From contig NZ_SMRT01000001.1 of assembly GCF_004354045.1 (NCBI RefSeq), forward strand, positions 310,001-374,000: DNA of 64,000 nt, read 5' to 3'. The position numbers and the translations under genes were made by a program. Of this stretch, positions 1 to 9,479 are shown piece after piece. This DNA is from Paenibacillus piri (GTDB taxonomy: Bacteria > Bacillota > Bacilli > Paenibacillales > NBRC-103111). The notes below the pieces were generated by a model that had not been told where the DNA came from, did not search any database, and was given only the letters and a program-made list of their open reading frames with translations. Numbering within the stretch: the stretch's first letter is position 1; each line of letters opens with the position of its first letter.

Positions 1-1
1 C

Positions 2-436
2 GGCGAGCATTCGACCGTTGACGGCCATCTCAGCTTGATGCGGGACGGTTTCCAGATCGGCTTATTGAATCCGCTCGGCCATGGGCTGGGCAGCACCACG
101 ATTGCCGGCGCCAAGTTCAGCGGCGCCGCACTGAGCTCGGAGGTCGATCTAAGCAACAAGCTGATGGCTACGGGAATCGTGGGCGGCACGCTCTACTTCC
201 TGATTATAATCCGGACGCTGTACGCGGCATTCCGGCAGGTCAAGTTCGGACATATTAGCCATTTGATTATTTTGGGCGTCCTGATTGCCGAAGGCGGTCA
301 ATGGTTGACCGGCGGCCATTATTCGATAATGGGGCCGTTGTGGCTGATGATCGGCTATCTCGATAAGACGTCCGCCCCGCTGCAAAACAAGAACAAGCCA
401 TTACGAAAAGAGAAAGAGGAAGGTGCGTACCATTGA
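2..436 (+). CDS. Wzy-like O-antigen/exopolysaccharide polymerase, C-terminal part
   Basis: Open at the left window edge, so only about the last 144 residues are visible; the reading frame is open from base 2 and the first internal Met is at 35. The remnant has two or three hydrophobic stretches (around GTLYFLIIIRTLYAAF, LIILGVLIAEGG and IMGPLWLMIGYL) and a polar tail rich in Lys and Glu. A charged segment followed by paired C-terminal membrane helices is what the Wzy/O-antigen ligase family shows at its end. Such proteins join lipid-linked repeat units at the outer face of the membrane. The stop TGA overlaps the TTG start of the next glycosyltransferase, and a Wzx flippase lies two genes on, which supports the polymerase reading. 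The family call rests on the C-terminus and context only. Confidence 0.6.
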   Translation, partial: GEHSTVDGHLSLMRDGFQIGLLNPLGHGLGSTTIAGAKFSGAALSSEVDLSNKLMATGIVGGTLYFLIIIRTLYAAFRQVKFGHISHLIILGVLIAEGGQWLTGGHYSIMGPLWLMIGYLDKTSAPLQNKNKPLRKEKEEGAYH

Positions 437-1725
437 GAATCGCTTGGATCGGTCCTATGCCTAACAATGACGGGGGAGCCGTAGGAGTAGGCAGGCAGCT
501 TTTACTGGAGCTGTCCAGACAGGGCGTTGAAGTGGACTGCTATTTTGTAGGGACGGAAGCGTCGGTGCCGGATGTGCTCAAGAAAGAGGGCAACTTGACG
601 TTTCATTGCCATCCGTCCTCCTGGCAGTGGAACCGCTGGTACAGCCGGAATAATTATATGGCGTTCGTCACGGGACAGTTCGCCAACCTGCGCTGCGAGC
701 TGAAGCTTGCCGAGGAGCTGCTTCGCAAGCATAAGCAGAAGCCGTACGATCTGGTCTATCAATTTTCCCATATCGAGCTTCATGCGTTAAGGCGGTTTAA
801 AAAGCAGCTTCCGCCTATCGTTCTGCATCCCGAGGTACATGCCGCCGGGGAGCTGAGATGGCACCGGAAGGAGGCTCATCTCGCCAAAGTATCGGAGTCC
901 TGGATTACGCGTTCCTCGATCCGGTTGCTGCTGATGGCCCGAAGCTTTGTGCAGAAGCGGCATATTAAGGATGCGGATTACATTATGAGCATCAGCAAAA
1001 ACTTCGCCGACGATCTGAGGACGGACTATAACCTGGCTCCGGAGAAGGTAGCCTATATAGTGCCGAATCCGATCGACGTCGAACGGTATTATCCGAACCC
1101 GGGAGGAAGCCGGTCCGGAACGGATGGACGCCTCACATTTCTGTTCGTTTCGCGGCTTGCTGTCCGCAAGGGAGTCGAGATGATGGTCGAGCTGTCCCAT
1201 CGGCTGGACGATATTTCCGATCAGGCCCGCATCGTCATCGTCGGCAATTATTCGTTATGGTCCAATTACCGCGGCCTGCTGGATCGGTTGAATCCGAAGG
1301 TGGCGGCATACATCGGTTCAGTTTCCGGCGGAGATATGGCCGGGCTGTATCATTCGGCGGATGCACTCATCCAGCCGAGCCACTATGAGCCGTTCGGACT
1401 TACGGTCGGGGAGGCGCTGGCATGCGGCTTGCCCGTTGTAACCAGCGATAAGGTCGGCGCCGCTGAGGATGTGGATCCGGCCTGCTGCCGGGTATTTCCG
1501 GCCGGTAATATGGATGAGCTTGAACGTCATGTGCGCATGCTGTTCCATGAGCTTCGCTCGCCCGGAAAGCAGGCGATTAACGAAACCGCGCGGTCGGAGG
1601 CAGTAAGGCTGTTTGCGGACCCCGTCGTTGGCGAAGAGCTGGTATCGATACTGCACGAAGTATGCCGCAGCGGAGCCAAACGAAAAGCGAAACCGGTATC
1701 CGAAGGAAATATGGCGGTCAATTGA
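433..1725 (+). CDS. Glycosyltransferase family 4
   Basis: A 430-residue GT-B glycosyltransferase that probably adds a sugar from a nucleotide donor to the lipid-linked exopolysaccharide repeat unit on the cytoplasmic face. The N-terminal acceptor domain starts RIAWIGPMPNNDGGAVGVG. The C-terminal Rossmann domain has the retaining GT4 signature E-x7-E (E319 and E327) followed by CGLPVVTSD. The start is a TTG that overlaps the stop of the polymerase gene, with AGGAAGG about 10 bases upstream; no ATG in frame fits better. Donor and acceptor cannot be read from the sequence. Confidence 0.88.
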   Translation: MRIAWIGPMPNNDGGAVGVGRQLLLELSRQGVEVDCYFVGTEASVPDVLKKEGNLTFHCHPSSWQWNRWYSRNNYMAFVTGQFANLRCELKLAEELLRKHKQKPYDLVYQFSHIELHALRRFKKQLPPIVLHPEVHAAGELRWHRKEAHLAKVSESWITRSSIRLLLMARSFVQKRHIKDADYIMSISKNFADDLRTDYNLAPEKVAYIVPNPIDVERYYPNPGGSRSGTDGRLTFLFVSRLAVRKGVEMMVELSHRLDDISDQARIVIVGNYSLWSNYRGLLDRLNPKVAAYIGSVSGGDMAGLYHSADALIQPSHYEPFGLTVGEALACGLPVVTSDKVGAAEDVDPACCRVFPAGNMDELERHVRMLFHELRSPGKQAINETARSEAVRLFADPVVGEELVSILHEVCRSGAKRKAKPVSEGNMAVN

Positions 1726-1785
1726 CAAGCAAGCCTGAAACGCCTATCGGCGAGACGCAAGGTCATTTTCTATCGGAGGTTTCTT

Positions 1786-3156
1786 ATGGTAGTACATAAC
1801 GGCGAAACAGGGTTGCGCAATTCATCCTTTGTCATGCAGACGATTCAAACGATGATCAGCATGTTCGGAGTGCTGGCAATCAATGTCGTATCCGCGATAA
1901 TTTTATCGCGGGGACTGTCGCCCGATGATAGAGGCATTTACTTGGGAATTACAGTGTGGAGCGGATTCATTCTCGGATTATGCGATGTCGGCATTTTCAT
2001 CGCCGCGATCTACCTGTGGGGGAAAAGCAAGGAGTCGGAGCGGAAGGATGTGTTTACGACTCTGCTGGTCTGGGCTTCGATAACCGGAGCTGTCACCGTA
2101 ATTATTGTGATGCTGCTGGCCGGCTGGATGATCAAAGGTCATCTCGGGCCCGGTGAACTGACGGCGGCATACATTTATTACGCGGTATCGTTCGGCGGTC
2201 CGCTGACGAGCATGATCTCAGGCGTACTTGCCGCCGAGCAGCGGTTCGCCCTGATGAATTTTTGCCGTGTCGGGGTGCCAACCGTATTGACGGCGCTGTG
2301 GGCGGCTTACTTCTTCTTCGGGGAGCTGAGCATCGGCTTATGTTTGATCACATCGGCCGCCATATCGCTGATCAACGTCATCCCTTATTTATGGCAGGTA
2401 CGGGGATATTTGAAATCGCTCGGCCGTTTCCGGATGCCGCTGTTCAAGAAAGGAATCTGGTACGGTCTGCGAAGCCACGGCGGATCGGTTATCAATGTAC
2501 TGGGCGGTAGCGGAACGCAAATATTGTTATTTTCATTGACGCCCGCGGCGCTCGCTCTGTTTCAGACGGCCGTCAGCGCGACGGCGATTTTGTGGGCCAT
2601 TCCGAAGGCGATCGGCTTTACGAGCCTGCCGAATCTGGTCAAAGAAGACCGTGCTCAGCTGCATGCCAAGGTATGCCGTTTTTTTCGGATGACGGCATTA
2701 AGCATCGCGCTCGGAGCGGCATTGCTCGGGCTGGCGGAGCCTTACCTGATCCCGTTCCTGTTCGGGCAATCGTACTTGCCGGCGGTTATGCCCGCCCTGC
2801 TGCTGCTGCCGAGCGCCTTGTTCGGCGGGCTGGCCGATCTGCTCGGCAATGCGCTGAACAGCACGGGGCGGACGCTGCACAATACGGTCGCCACCGCCGT
2901 CTATGTCGGCGTGACGCTGGGCACGATGTCGCTGACCATCGGGGTCTGGGGCATGAATGCAGCCGCTGTCGCCACGCTGGCCGGATATTTCATGGCTTTT
3001 CTTATCAGGCTCGTATGGTACAACGTGACGATCCAGCGCATGTCGTTCATGCAAATGATGCCCGGATACCCGGATGTGCAGGAACTGGTCCACTATGGCT
3101 TAGGCATGATCGGCAAGCTGGTCAGGAGGCGTGCGAACAGTGCCCATGAAGCATGA
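1786..3156 (+). CDS. Wzx-type oligosaccharide flippase (MATE/polysaccharide transporter family)
   Basis: A 456-residue integral membrane protein with about 12 to 14 hydrophobic segments spread over its whole length, beginning near FGVLAINVVSAIILSRGLSP, which is typical of the first helix of polysaccharide flippases. It should flip the undecaprenyl-linked repeat unit across the cytoplasmic membrane for the polymerase encoded upstream. It starts at ATG with a GGAGG site seven bases upstream. It lies between glycosyltransferase genes in the same direction, as expected for a Wzx/Wzy-dependent cluster. The tail after the last helix is short and basic. Confidence 0.85.
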   Translation: MVVHNGETGLRNSSFVMQTIQTMISMFGVLAINVVSAIILSRGLSPDDRGIYLGITVWSGFILGLCDVGIFIAAIYLWGKSKESERKDVFTTLLVWASITGAVTVIIVMLLAGWMIKGHLGPGELTAAYIYYAVSFGGPLTSMISGVLAAEQRFALMNFCRVGVPTVLTALWAAYFFFGELSIGLCLITSAAISLINVIPYLWQVRGYLKSLGRFRMPLFKKGIWYGLRSHGGSVINVLGGSGTQILLFSLTPAALALFQTAVSATAILWAIPKAIGFTSLPNLVKEDRAQLHAKVCRFFRMTALSIALGAALLGLAEPYLIPFLFGQSYLPAVMPALLLLPSALFGGLADLLGNALNSTGRTLHNTVATAVYVGVTLGTMSLTIGVWGMNAAAVATLAGYFMAFLIRLVWYNVTIQRMSFMQMMPGYPDVQELVHYGLGMIGKLVRRRANSAHEA

Positions 3157-3175
3157 TAAATTCAGGAGGTCCTAT

Positions 3176-4078
3176 ATGAGAAACATTCGTACCAAGGCAG
3201 GCCCTTACCGCTTCTCGGTGTGCATCTGCACGAGAAACCGGCCCGACGATCTGCACAAAGCGCTACGGTCGTTAGAGCTGTCCGATATCGGCGTGCATGA
3301 AATTATCGTTTCGGACGACAGTACGAATCTGCTGACCTCCAGGCTGGTGAAATCGAAGTTCCCGTATGTCAAATATGTCGTCGGTCCCAAGCGGGGGTTG
3401 TCGGCCAACCGGAACAACGCGATCCGGGCTGTCACCGGCACGCACCTCTTGTTTATCGATGACGATGTAGAGGTGGCCGCCGATTTCTTCGGCACGATCA
3501 TAAGCGAGCTTGCCTCGAAAGAAAACATGTTCGGCGGCAAAATCATCGTCACGGGTCTGGAAAACAAACGGGGTACGATCATTTACCCGCATGACCAGAC
3601 GTTTCTCGGGTTTCAAAAAAGAAAATATAAAGATACGGACGCGATCAAAACGGTTGTCATCAACAGCGCCGTTTTCCCCGCGGCCTTATTTAATGAAGTG
3701 CTGTTTGACGAGCAGCTCGTTTACGGCTATGAGGAAGTGGACATAGCGACGCGCGCCATTCGCCGGGGCTACCGTATCGTCCTTGCCAAAGACGCGGTGA
3801 ACTACCACTATCCTTCGGAAATCAACCGCGACTATTACAAGCCGCATATTGCCACCTCCCGTCTGTACGTGACCTTCAAACGGTATTTATTTACGGAGCG
3901 GAATTGGCTGAAAGCCGGCTGTTTTTTAATAGCCGCCTTCATCCATACGATGCTGCACAGCATGAAGGCCGAGGGCGGCAGAGGCATCGGCAGCTCGCTG
4001 CGCACCGTTGGCGGTTCTATTAAATATATCCGTACCTACACGAAGCAGAATCGGATGGCGGTAAGGGGGAAGCTATGA
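3176..4078 (+). CDS. Glycosyltransferase family 2
   Basis: A 300-residue GT-A enzyme. The N-terminal nucleotide-sugar fold reads SVCICTRNRPDDL then VSDDST, and the metal-binding DXD site is D95-D96-D97 in FIDDDVEV. The later YEEVDIATR segment matches the acceptor/base region of family 2. The C-terminus has one amphipathic or membrane-associated stretch around CFLIAAFIHTML. The start at ATG 3176 is chosen because AGGAGGT lies five bases upstream; the longer reading frame from GTG 3131 would overlap the flippase by 26 bases and has no comparable ribosome site. The stop overlaps the next ATG (ATGA). The sugar is unknown. Confidence 0.88.
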   Translation: MRNIRTKAGPYRFSVCICTRNRPDDLHKALRSLELSDIGVHEIIVSDDSTNLLTSRLVKSKFPYVKYVVGPKRGLSANRNNAIRAVTGTHLLFIDDDVEVAADFFGTIISELASKENMFGGKIIVTGLENKRGTIIYPHDQTFLGFQKRKYKDTDAIKTVVINSAVFPAALFNEVLFDEQLVYGYEEVDIATRAIRRGYRIVLAKDAVNYHYPSEINRDYYKPHIATSRLYVTFKRYLFTERNWLKAGCFLIAAFIHTMLHSMKAEGGRGIGSSLRTVGGSIKYIRTYTKQNRMAVRGKL

Positions 4079-5259
4079 ATATTCTCGCGACTGGCATGGG
4101 CTGGATCGATCATACGCCGGGCGGCTTAAACCGGTACTTTGCCGACTATTTGGCGGCGATGCATGAAAAAGGGCATGCGATCAAGGGACTTATGACCGCA
4201 TTCGGCACCAAGACGAGCGCGCCTCCTTATATCCACGACGTGTTTGACGGACCGACCGTTCGCAGCACGCTGGCCAGAGCCCGCGCGTTCCGGCAGCGGG
4301 TGAAGCAAGAGCTGGCAGCGGAACGTCCGGATGTGTTCAACCCGCATTTCGCCCTTTATACTTCTCTGGTCACGAAGAAGCTGATTCCCGACGGCGTGCC
4401 CATCGTCACTCATTTCCACGGCCCCTGGGCCCAGGAATCGCGAGTGGAGGACCGCGGGCAGCAGCTGGGACAGCTCCTTCGCTATCGGATCAAGAAAAAG
4501 GTCGAGCTGTTGTCTTACCGCCGTTCGGATCACTTCATCGTCCTGAGCAGCTATTTCCGTACAATTTTGGCGAATGATTACGGTATCGACGGCGAGCGTA
4601 TCCATATCGTTCCGGGCGCTGCGGATCTAAACCGGTTCCGGCCGGCGGACGACCGAGCCAAACTGCGGCAATCGCTGCGGCTGAAGGAACGGCAGCAGGT
4701 GCTGTTCTGCACGCGCAGACTGGTCAATCGGATGGGAATCGACCGCCTCATCCTGGCGATGGCAAGCGTCAAGCGTCAGGCGGAGCACGCTGTGCTGTAT
4801 ATTGCCGGCGACGGGCCGATGCGCAGCCAGCTGGAACAATTGATCGAGGAGCATCAATTAAGCGGCACGGTCGTTTTGCTGGGCCGGGTATCGAATGAAG
4901 AGCTGGTCGCCTGGTATCAGGCGGCGGATGTAAGCGTCGTACCGACGGTGACGCTTGAAGGCTTCGGCCTCGTTACGGTCGAGTCGCTCGCATGCGGGAC
5001 GCCGGTGCTCGGCACGCCCAGCGGCGGAACGAATGAAATTTTGTCGCAGCTGTCCCCGCAGCTGCTGTTTGCCGACGGCAGTCCGGAGGCAATGGCCGCC
5101 AAAATCGTCGCTGTCCTTCAGGGCGGCTGCGCTCTTCCGTCTCGTGAGCTGTGCCGCCGGCATGCGGTCGAGCATTACAGCTGGGAACGAGCGGCCCAAT
5201 TGGTGACCCGCGTATTTGAGCAGGCTGTCGGCGGCAGGCCACGTCATGGGAAACAGTGA
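4075..5259 (+). CDS. Glycosyltransferase family 4
   Basis: A 394-residue GT-B enzyme. The N-terminus has the Gly-rich acceptor-domain start (GMGWIDHTPGGLNRYF) and the C-terminal donor domain has E-x7-E (E295 and E303, in EGFGLVTVE) followed by LACGTPVLGTPSGG. This is the usual retaining GT4 layout. It overlaps the previous gene by the ATGA motif, so the two are probably translationally coupled. It should act on the same lipid-linked intermediate as its neighbours; which linkage it forms is not known. Confidence 0.88.
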   Translation: MNILATGMGWIDHTPGGLNRYFADYLAAMHEKGHAIKGLMTAFGTKTSAPPYIHDVFDGPTVRSTLARARAFRQRVKQELAAERPDVFNPHFALYTSLVTKKLIPDGVPIVTHFHGPWAQESRVEDRGQQLGQLLRYRIKKKVELLSYRRSDHFIVLSSYFRTILANDYGIDGERIHIVPGAADLNRFRPADDRAKLRQSLRLKERQQVLFCTRRLVNRMGIDRLILAMASVKRQAEHAVLYIAGDGPMRSQLEQLIEEHQLSGTVVLLGRVSNEELVAWYQAADVSVVPTVTLEGFGLVTVESLACGTPVLGTPSGGTNEILSQLSPQLLFADGSPEAMAAKIVAVLQGGCALPSRELCRRHAVEHYSWERAAQLVTRVFEQAVGGRPRHGKQ

Positions 5260-5271
5260 GGAGGATGGAAA

Positions 5272-6177
5272 GTGATACCGACCGTATCCGTCGTCATCGC
5301 CGCTTACAATGTGGAGCCTTATATCGCGAAGGCTGTACATTCGGTTTTGGCGCAGACGTTTCAAGATTTCGAGATGATCATTGTGGACGACCGTTCGACG
5401 GACGGAACGGCAGACGCGGTTCGCGCTATACGCGATGTCAGAATCCGGCTGCTTGTAAACGACACGAATCGGGGACCGTCCTATAGCAGAAACCGGGCGA
5501 TTCGTTTGTCCCGGGGGAAATGGATCGCCATGCTGGACGGGGATGACTGGTGGCAAGAGAACCGGCTGCAGCATATGCTGTCGTTCGCCAACGAGCTCCA
5601 GGCGGATATTGTGGTGGACGACTTGTTATTAATCCGGGACGGAGAAACCAAGCCATGGTCGACGTATCTGAAATCGCGGGAGCGGGTGATCGGTCCGATT
5701 GCCGATAAAACGCGAATCGATGCGTTGAAAATGATCCGCGACGACTACGGCTACTTAAACCCGATTATTTCGGCGAAGCTGATCAAGGACAACGGACTGG
5801 AATACAAGAACGGGCTCCATTACGGCGAAGATTTCCGCTTTTTGCTCGAATGCATCATAACCGCCGGATCCATGTGCATCTGCACGCAGCCGTTGTATTA
5901 TTACCGCTTCCGGGACAATTCGCTGACTGCGGGGAATAAAGCGGCGGCTTCGTTTCAAGCGCAGCTCGGGTCCGTCAATCAATTGCTGGAGAAATATGCG
6001 AGGCGCGGAGATATCGTCCGGGAATTGCGCAAATACCGGAGCAAAAAGGCGCTGAACTTAGCCGAGGCCGTCATCCGGGCCGATTTCAAGAAAGGCAGGC
6101 TGCTCCGGCCGTCATGGGCGATGCTGCAGCATCCGCTGGTTATCAAGCCTCTGCTTCGATCATTGATCCGTTCTTAA
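5272..6177 (+). CDS. Glycosyltransferase family 2
   Basis: A 301-residue GT-A enzyme with the start SVVIAAYNVEPYI, the nucleotide-binding VDDRSTDGT and a DXD-type site at D89-G-D-D92 (MLDGDDWW). The start is GTG 5272, preceded by GAGGAGG at a normal distance. Only 12 bases separate it from the preceding GT4 gene. The C-terminal 70 residues are basic and may contact the membrane. It is one of three family 2 enzymes in the locus; donor and acceptor are not readable. Confidence 0.88.
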   Translation: MIPTVSVVIAAYNVEPYIAKAVHSVLAQTFQDFEMIIVDDRSTDGTADAVRAIRDVRIRLLVNDTNRGPSYSRNRAIRLSRGKWIAMLDGDDWWQENRLQHMLSFANELQADIVVDDLLLIRDGETKPWSTYLKSRERVIGPIADKTRIDALKMIRDDYGYLNPIISAKLIKDNGLEYKNGLHYGEDFRFLLECIITAGSMCICTQPLYYYRFRDNSLTAGNKAAASFQAQLGSVNQLLEKYARRGDIVRELRKYRSKKALNLAEAVIRADFKKGRLLRPSWAMLQHPLVIKPLLRSLIRS

Positions 6178-6205
6178 GAAGTTATTGGAAAGAGGGAAAA
6201 CGGTT

Positions 6206-7099
6206 ATGTTTCCGATATGGAAGGAAAAGTTCATCCATATGCTCGAATTCGCCAGAGGCTTGTACAGGTACCCCGATCGGCTGCTGGGCCGGCACTGCAC
6301 GCCGGAGCAGTTGGCCGACCAGACGGACATTCTTGTTTTCGCCGCACACCCGGACGATGATATATTGGGACTCGGAACGGTCCTGTACCGGCATAGCCTG
6401 ACCGGCAGCCGCATCACGGTCGTTTTTACAACGAACGGCAGCAGCTACAGCTATAAAAAAAGCTTCGCCTGGGCGGAGGCGGTTGCCCGGATCCGGTACG
6501 AGGAAGCGGCTCAGGCGCTCTCGCTCATCGGCTTGACGAAGCAAAATGTGATTTGTCTCGGTTACCCGGACCGGGGCACGCACCGGTATTTAAAAGGCTT
6601 GGCGGAGGATATCGAACGGGTGGTCGATGCGTTGAAGCCGCAAAAGATTTATGTGCACGCTATCGAAGGCGGTCATCCGGATCACGATATAACGAGCTTT
6701 ATCGTCCAGTCGGTTTGCAGGCTGCTGCGCTTTTATAAGGTATACGAATGGACGGAGTACAATCAATACCACGATCTTGGAAGTCCGCATATTACGTTTT
6801 TGCCCGAGAAAATCATATATAAGCATAAAATCGAAATGATCCGCATCAGCGAACACGAGCGCATTTTGAAGGGAAAAATGCTGGCCTGCCATAAATCGCA
6901 GGATGTGGTCGGTTATTTCAACCACGGCGAGGCGGTCCGCCAGACGAGTTTAACCCATTTGGAGTCTGCCTTGAAAACGCACTGGCTGCTGCCGAAGGAG
7001 CTGCTGCGCCCGGTGCTGAAGTCGAGCAGGCAGCTGCTCATGAATGCCGATAAGCGCCGAAGAAGCGAAGCGGGCGATAAGGCGACGGCAAGGGCTTGA
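6206..7099 (+). CDS. PIG-L (LmbE-like) family deacetylase
   Basis: A 297-residue zinc-dependent N-deacetylase. The first zinc/catalytic motif is A-H48-P-D-D-D-I-L-G-L-G; the last acidic residue of the usual HPDDE is Asp here. The second motif is G-G-H157-P-D-H-D, giving the third zinc ligand. Family members remove acetyl groups from N-acetylglucosamine-containing or related sugars. Inside this cluster it probably deacetylates a precursor or repeat-unit sugar, exposing a free amine. The ATG 6206 start is preferred over TTG 6185 because AAAGAGGG lies about 10 bases before it. The substrate is inferred from context only. Confidence 0.82.
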   Translation: MFPIWKEKFIHMLEFARGLYRYPDRLLGRHCTPEQLADQTDILVFAAHPDDDILGLGTVLYRHSLTGSRITVVFTTNGSSYSYKKSFAWAEAVARIRYEEAAQALSLIGLTKQNVICLGYPDRGTHRYLKGLAEDIERVVDALKPQKIYVHAIEGGHPDHDITSFIVQSVCRLLRFYKVYEWTEYNQYHDLGSPHITFLPEKIIYKHKIEMIRISEHERILKGKMLACHKSQDVVGYFNHGEAVRQTSLTHLESALKTHWLLPKELLRPVLKSSRQLLMNADKRRRSEAGDKATARA

Positions 7100-7155
7100 G
7101 CGGCAAAAATACTGGAAGCGAAGGAACAATTGAACCTATAGGTGGGAATATTTCG

Positions 7156-8343
7156 ATGAATATTTGTATCGTTACGCATAAGCTGCTTAAAGGCGACGGG
7201 CAAGCCAGAGTGAACTACGAGATCGTGAAAGAAGTGCTCCAGCGCAACCATCAGGTCACTTTATATGCGAGCGAGGTCGCTCCCGAGCTGTCCACAAGGC
7301 CGAATGCAAGCTGGATTAAGGTGCCTGTCAGCGGCTGGCCCACACAGCTGCTGAAAAATCAGATTTTTGCGGTCATCAGTGCGCTGAAGCTGCTGCCTCG
7401 ACGAAAGCAGTACGACCTGATTATCGTGAACGGGTTTATCACCTGGGTAAAAAGCGATATTAACGCGGTCCATTTCGTGCACAGCTCCTGGCTGAAGTCG
7501 CCCGCTCATCCGTTTCGCTTGAGGAAAGACGGCTTCGGCTGGTACCAGCTGGCATTTACGTCCATCAACGCCGCTCTGGAAAAAATCGCCTTCGCCCGCA
7601 CCCGGTTCCTTGTGCCGGTGTCGGAAAAGGTGCGCAGCGAGGTGCAGGCGATCTGTTCGGCATCGCAGCTTCGCGTCATTATGAACGGTGTCGATGTGGA
7701 TGAATTTTATCCCGACCGGAGCTTGAGCCGCGGGCAGCTGGGTCTCCCGGAGCATGTGCCGCTGGCGCTGTTTGCGGGAGATATCAAATCGCCGCGGAAA
7801 AATCTCGATTCGGTGCTGCGGGCGCTGGCGGGTCTGCCTGAGCTGCATCTGGCGGTGGCGGGCTCGACCGGCGGCAGCCCGTATTTGAAGCTGGCGGAGC
7901 AGTTGGGCGTCGACCGGCGGGTACACTTCCTGGGCTACAGGAAAGATATGGCGAATGTGATGAGATGCGCCGATTTCTTCGTCTTTCCGTCGCGGTACGA
8001 AGCCTGCACCTTGGCGGTTATCGAGGCGCTCGCTTCGGGCTTGCCGGTCATTACGACCTACCAGTCGGGCGTTTCGGAGCTGATCGCCGGCGATAGCCCG
8101 TCCGGCTTCGTGCTTGAAGATCCGGAGGATGTGGCGGGACTTAGGCGGGCGATGCGGACGTTATCCGCGAATCCGGAGCTGCGCCGGGAGCTCGGATTCA
8201 ACGCGCGGGCAATCGCCGAGCGGCAAAGCTGGCAGTCCGTAGCGGCCAAATACATCGGGCTGTTTGAAGAAGCGGCCGCATTGAATCGGACCGACAGCGA
8301 TGCTCCCGGCATCGCACATTCGGTAAGGAGCCAGAAGCTATGA
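7156..8343 (+). CDS. Glycosyltransferase family 4
   Basis: A 395-residue GT-B enzyme. It begins MNICIVTHKLLKGDGQ and has the donor-site E-x7-E at E282 and E290 (EACTLAVIE), followed by SGLPVITTYQSGVSE. The start at ATG 7156 has AGGTGGG nine bases upstream; the longer frame from 7096 overlaps the deacetylase stop and has no ribosome site. The C-terminal 25 residues are polar and variable. It ends in an ATGA overlap with the next gene. Linkage and sugar are unknown. Confidence 0.87.
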   Translation: MNICIVTHKLLKGDGQARVNYEIVKEVLQRNHQVTLYASEVAPELSTRPNASWIKVPVSGWPTQLLKNQIFAVISALKLLPRRKQYDLIIVNGFITWVKSDINAVHFVHSSWLKSPAHPFRLRKDGFGWYQLAFTSINAALEKIAFARTRFLVPVSEKVRSEVQAICSASQLRVIMNGVDVDEFYPDRSLSRGQLGLPEHVPLALFAGDIKSPRKNLDSVLRALAGLPELHLAVAGSTGGSPYLKLAEQLGVDRRVHFLGYRKDMANVMRCADFFVFPSRYEACTLAVIEALASGLPVITTYQSGVSELIAGDSPSGFVLEDPEDVAGLRRAMRTLSANPELRRELGFNARAIAERQSWQSVAAKYIGLFEEAAALNRTDSDAPGIAHSVRSQKL

Positions 8344-9479
8344 ACCATCGGGAGTCTTATAAAATTTTAGGCTTTGCGACCCAAGGCAGCAACGGGGATG
8401 ACGAGCAGCGTCTGCGCTCCCTGCTCGCCGATACCCCGGTTTACTTTTACCCGTTCGAGCGATCCCGCAAATGGATGAACGGCTGGCGTATACTGCGGTA
8501 CATGTACCGGGAACGGCCTCATCTGGTAGTGATGGAAGGAACGGGCATCGCCGGCGGCTTGGCGTTGATCGTCGGCAGCACGTTGACCCGAGTGCCTTAT
8601 GTGGTCAGCAGCGGCGATGCGATCGGCCCTTATATTGCGAACCGCTTCCCGCTGCTCGGGCCGTTGTTTCATTGGTATGAAAGACTGCTGTACAAAAGGT
8701 CGACCGGATTCATCGGCTGGACGCCTTACTTGGCCGGACGCGCGTTAACGTACGGCGCCAAATTCGCGATGACCGCCGCCGGTTGGGCGCCCGTTGCTTA
8801 TTCAAGCGAGCAGCTGCAGCAGGCGCGAAGCGAAATCCGCAGCGAATACGGCATTCCGGAGCGGCAGCTGGTCATCGGCATCGTCGGTTCCTTGAACTGG
8901 AACCGGCGGCTCGGCTATTGCTACGGCTACGAGCTGGTCAAGGCGGCCGGACTATTGGAGCGCCGGGACGTAACCGTGCTCATTGTCGGGGACGGCAGCG
9001 GCAAAGCCCGGCTGGAGCAGCTTGCCGGCGCAAGCGGCGGACCGGGCCGGGTTATTTTTACCGGTCGCGTCCCCCGCGAGAAGGTACCGGCCTATTTGGC
9101 AGCGATGGACTTGGCCAGCCTGCCGCAAAGCGTGGACCAGGTCGGCAGCTTTCGCTACACAACGAAAGTCAGCGAGTACCTGTGCGCCGGCTTGCCGATC
9201 GTAACGGGCCGAATACCGATGTCCTACGACTTCAATCATGAAGGGATGTACCGGATTCATGGCGATAAGCCGTGGGAGCCGAAATATATCCGGTCGCTGG
9301 CCGGCTTTTTGGAGTGCGTGACTTCGGAGGAAGTGAAGGAGCGAGGCTCGAGGGTGCCGAGGCAGCTGCCGCTGTTCGATAAGGAAAGCCAGGTCAGCAG
9401 CGTGCGCGCGTTTATCCACGATATTTTGACGGATCATGCCGACCCTGAAAGTCAGGTGCAGAAGTGGCACGCAGAGTGA
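8340..9479 (+). CDS. Glycosyltransferase, GT-B/GT4-like
   Basis: A 379-residue protein with a GT-B outline. The donor domain has LVIGIVGSLNW and VLIVGDGSGKARLEQL, and instead of the classic E-x7-E it has K-V-S-E-Y-L-C-A-G-L-P-I-V, the K-x-x-E-Y form seen in many GT4-like enzymes. It is coupled to the previous gene by ATGA. Its stop TGA is the first part of repeat copy 1, so the 3' end of the message carries that structured repeat before the next gene. The activity is not resolved beyond family. Confidence 0.78.
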   Translation: MNHRESYKILGFATQGSNGDDEQRLRSLLADTPVYFYPFERSRKWMNGWRILRYMYRERPHLVVMEGTGIAGGLALIVGSTLTRVPYVVSSGDAIGPYIANRFPLLGPLFHWYERLLYKRSTGFIGWTPYLAGRALTYGAKFAMTAAGWAPVAYSSEQLQQARSEIRSEYGIPERQLVIGIVGSLNWNRRLGYCYGYELVKAAGLLERRDVTVLIVGDGSGKARLEQLAGASGGPGRVIFTGRVPREKVPAYLAAMDLASLPQSVDQVGSFRYTTKVSEYLCAGLPIVTGRIPMSYDFNHEGMYRIHGDKPWEPKYIRSLAGFLECVTSEEVKERGSRVPRQLPLFDKESQVSSVRAFIHDILTDHADPESQVQKWHAE

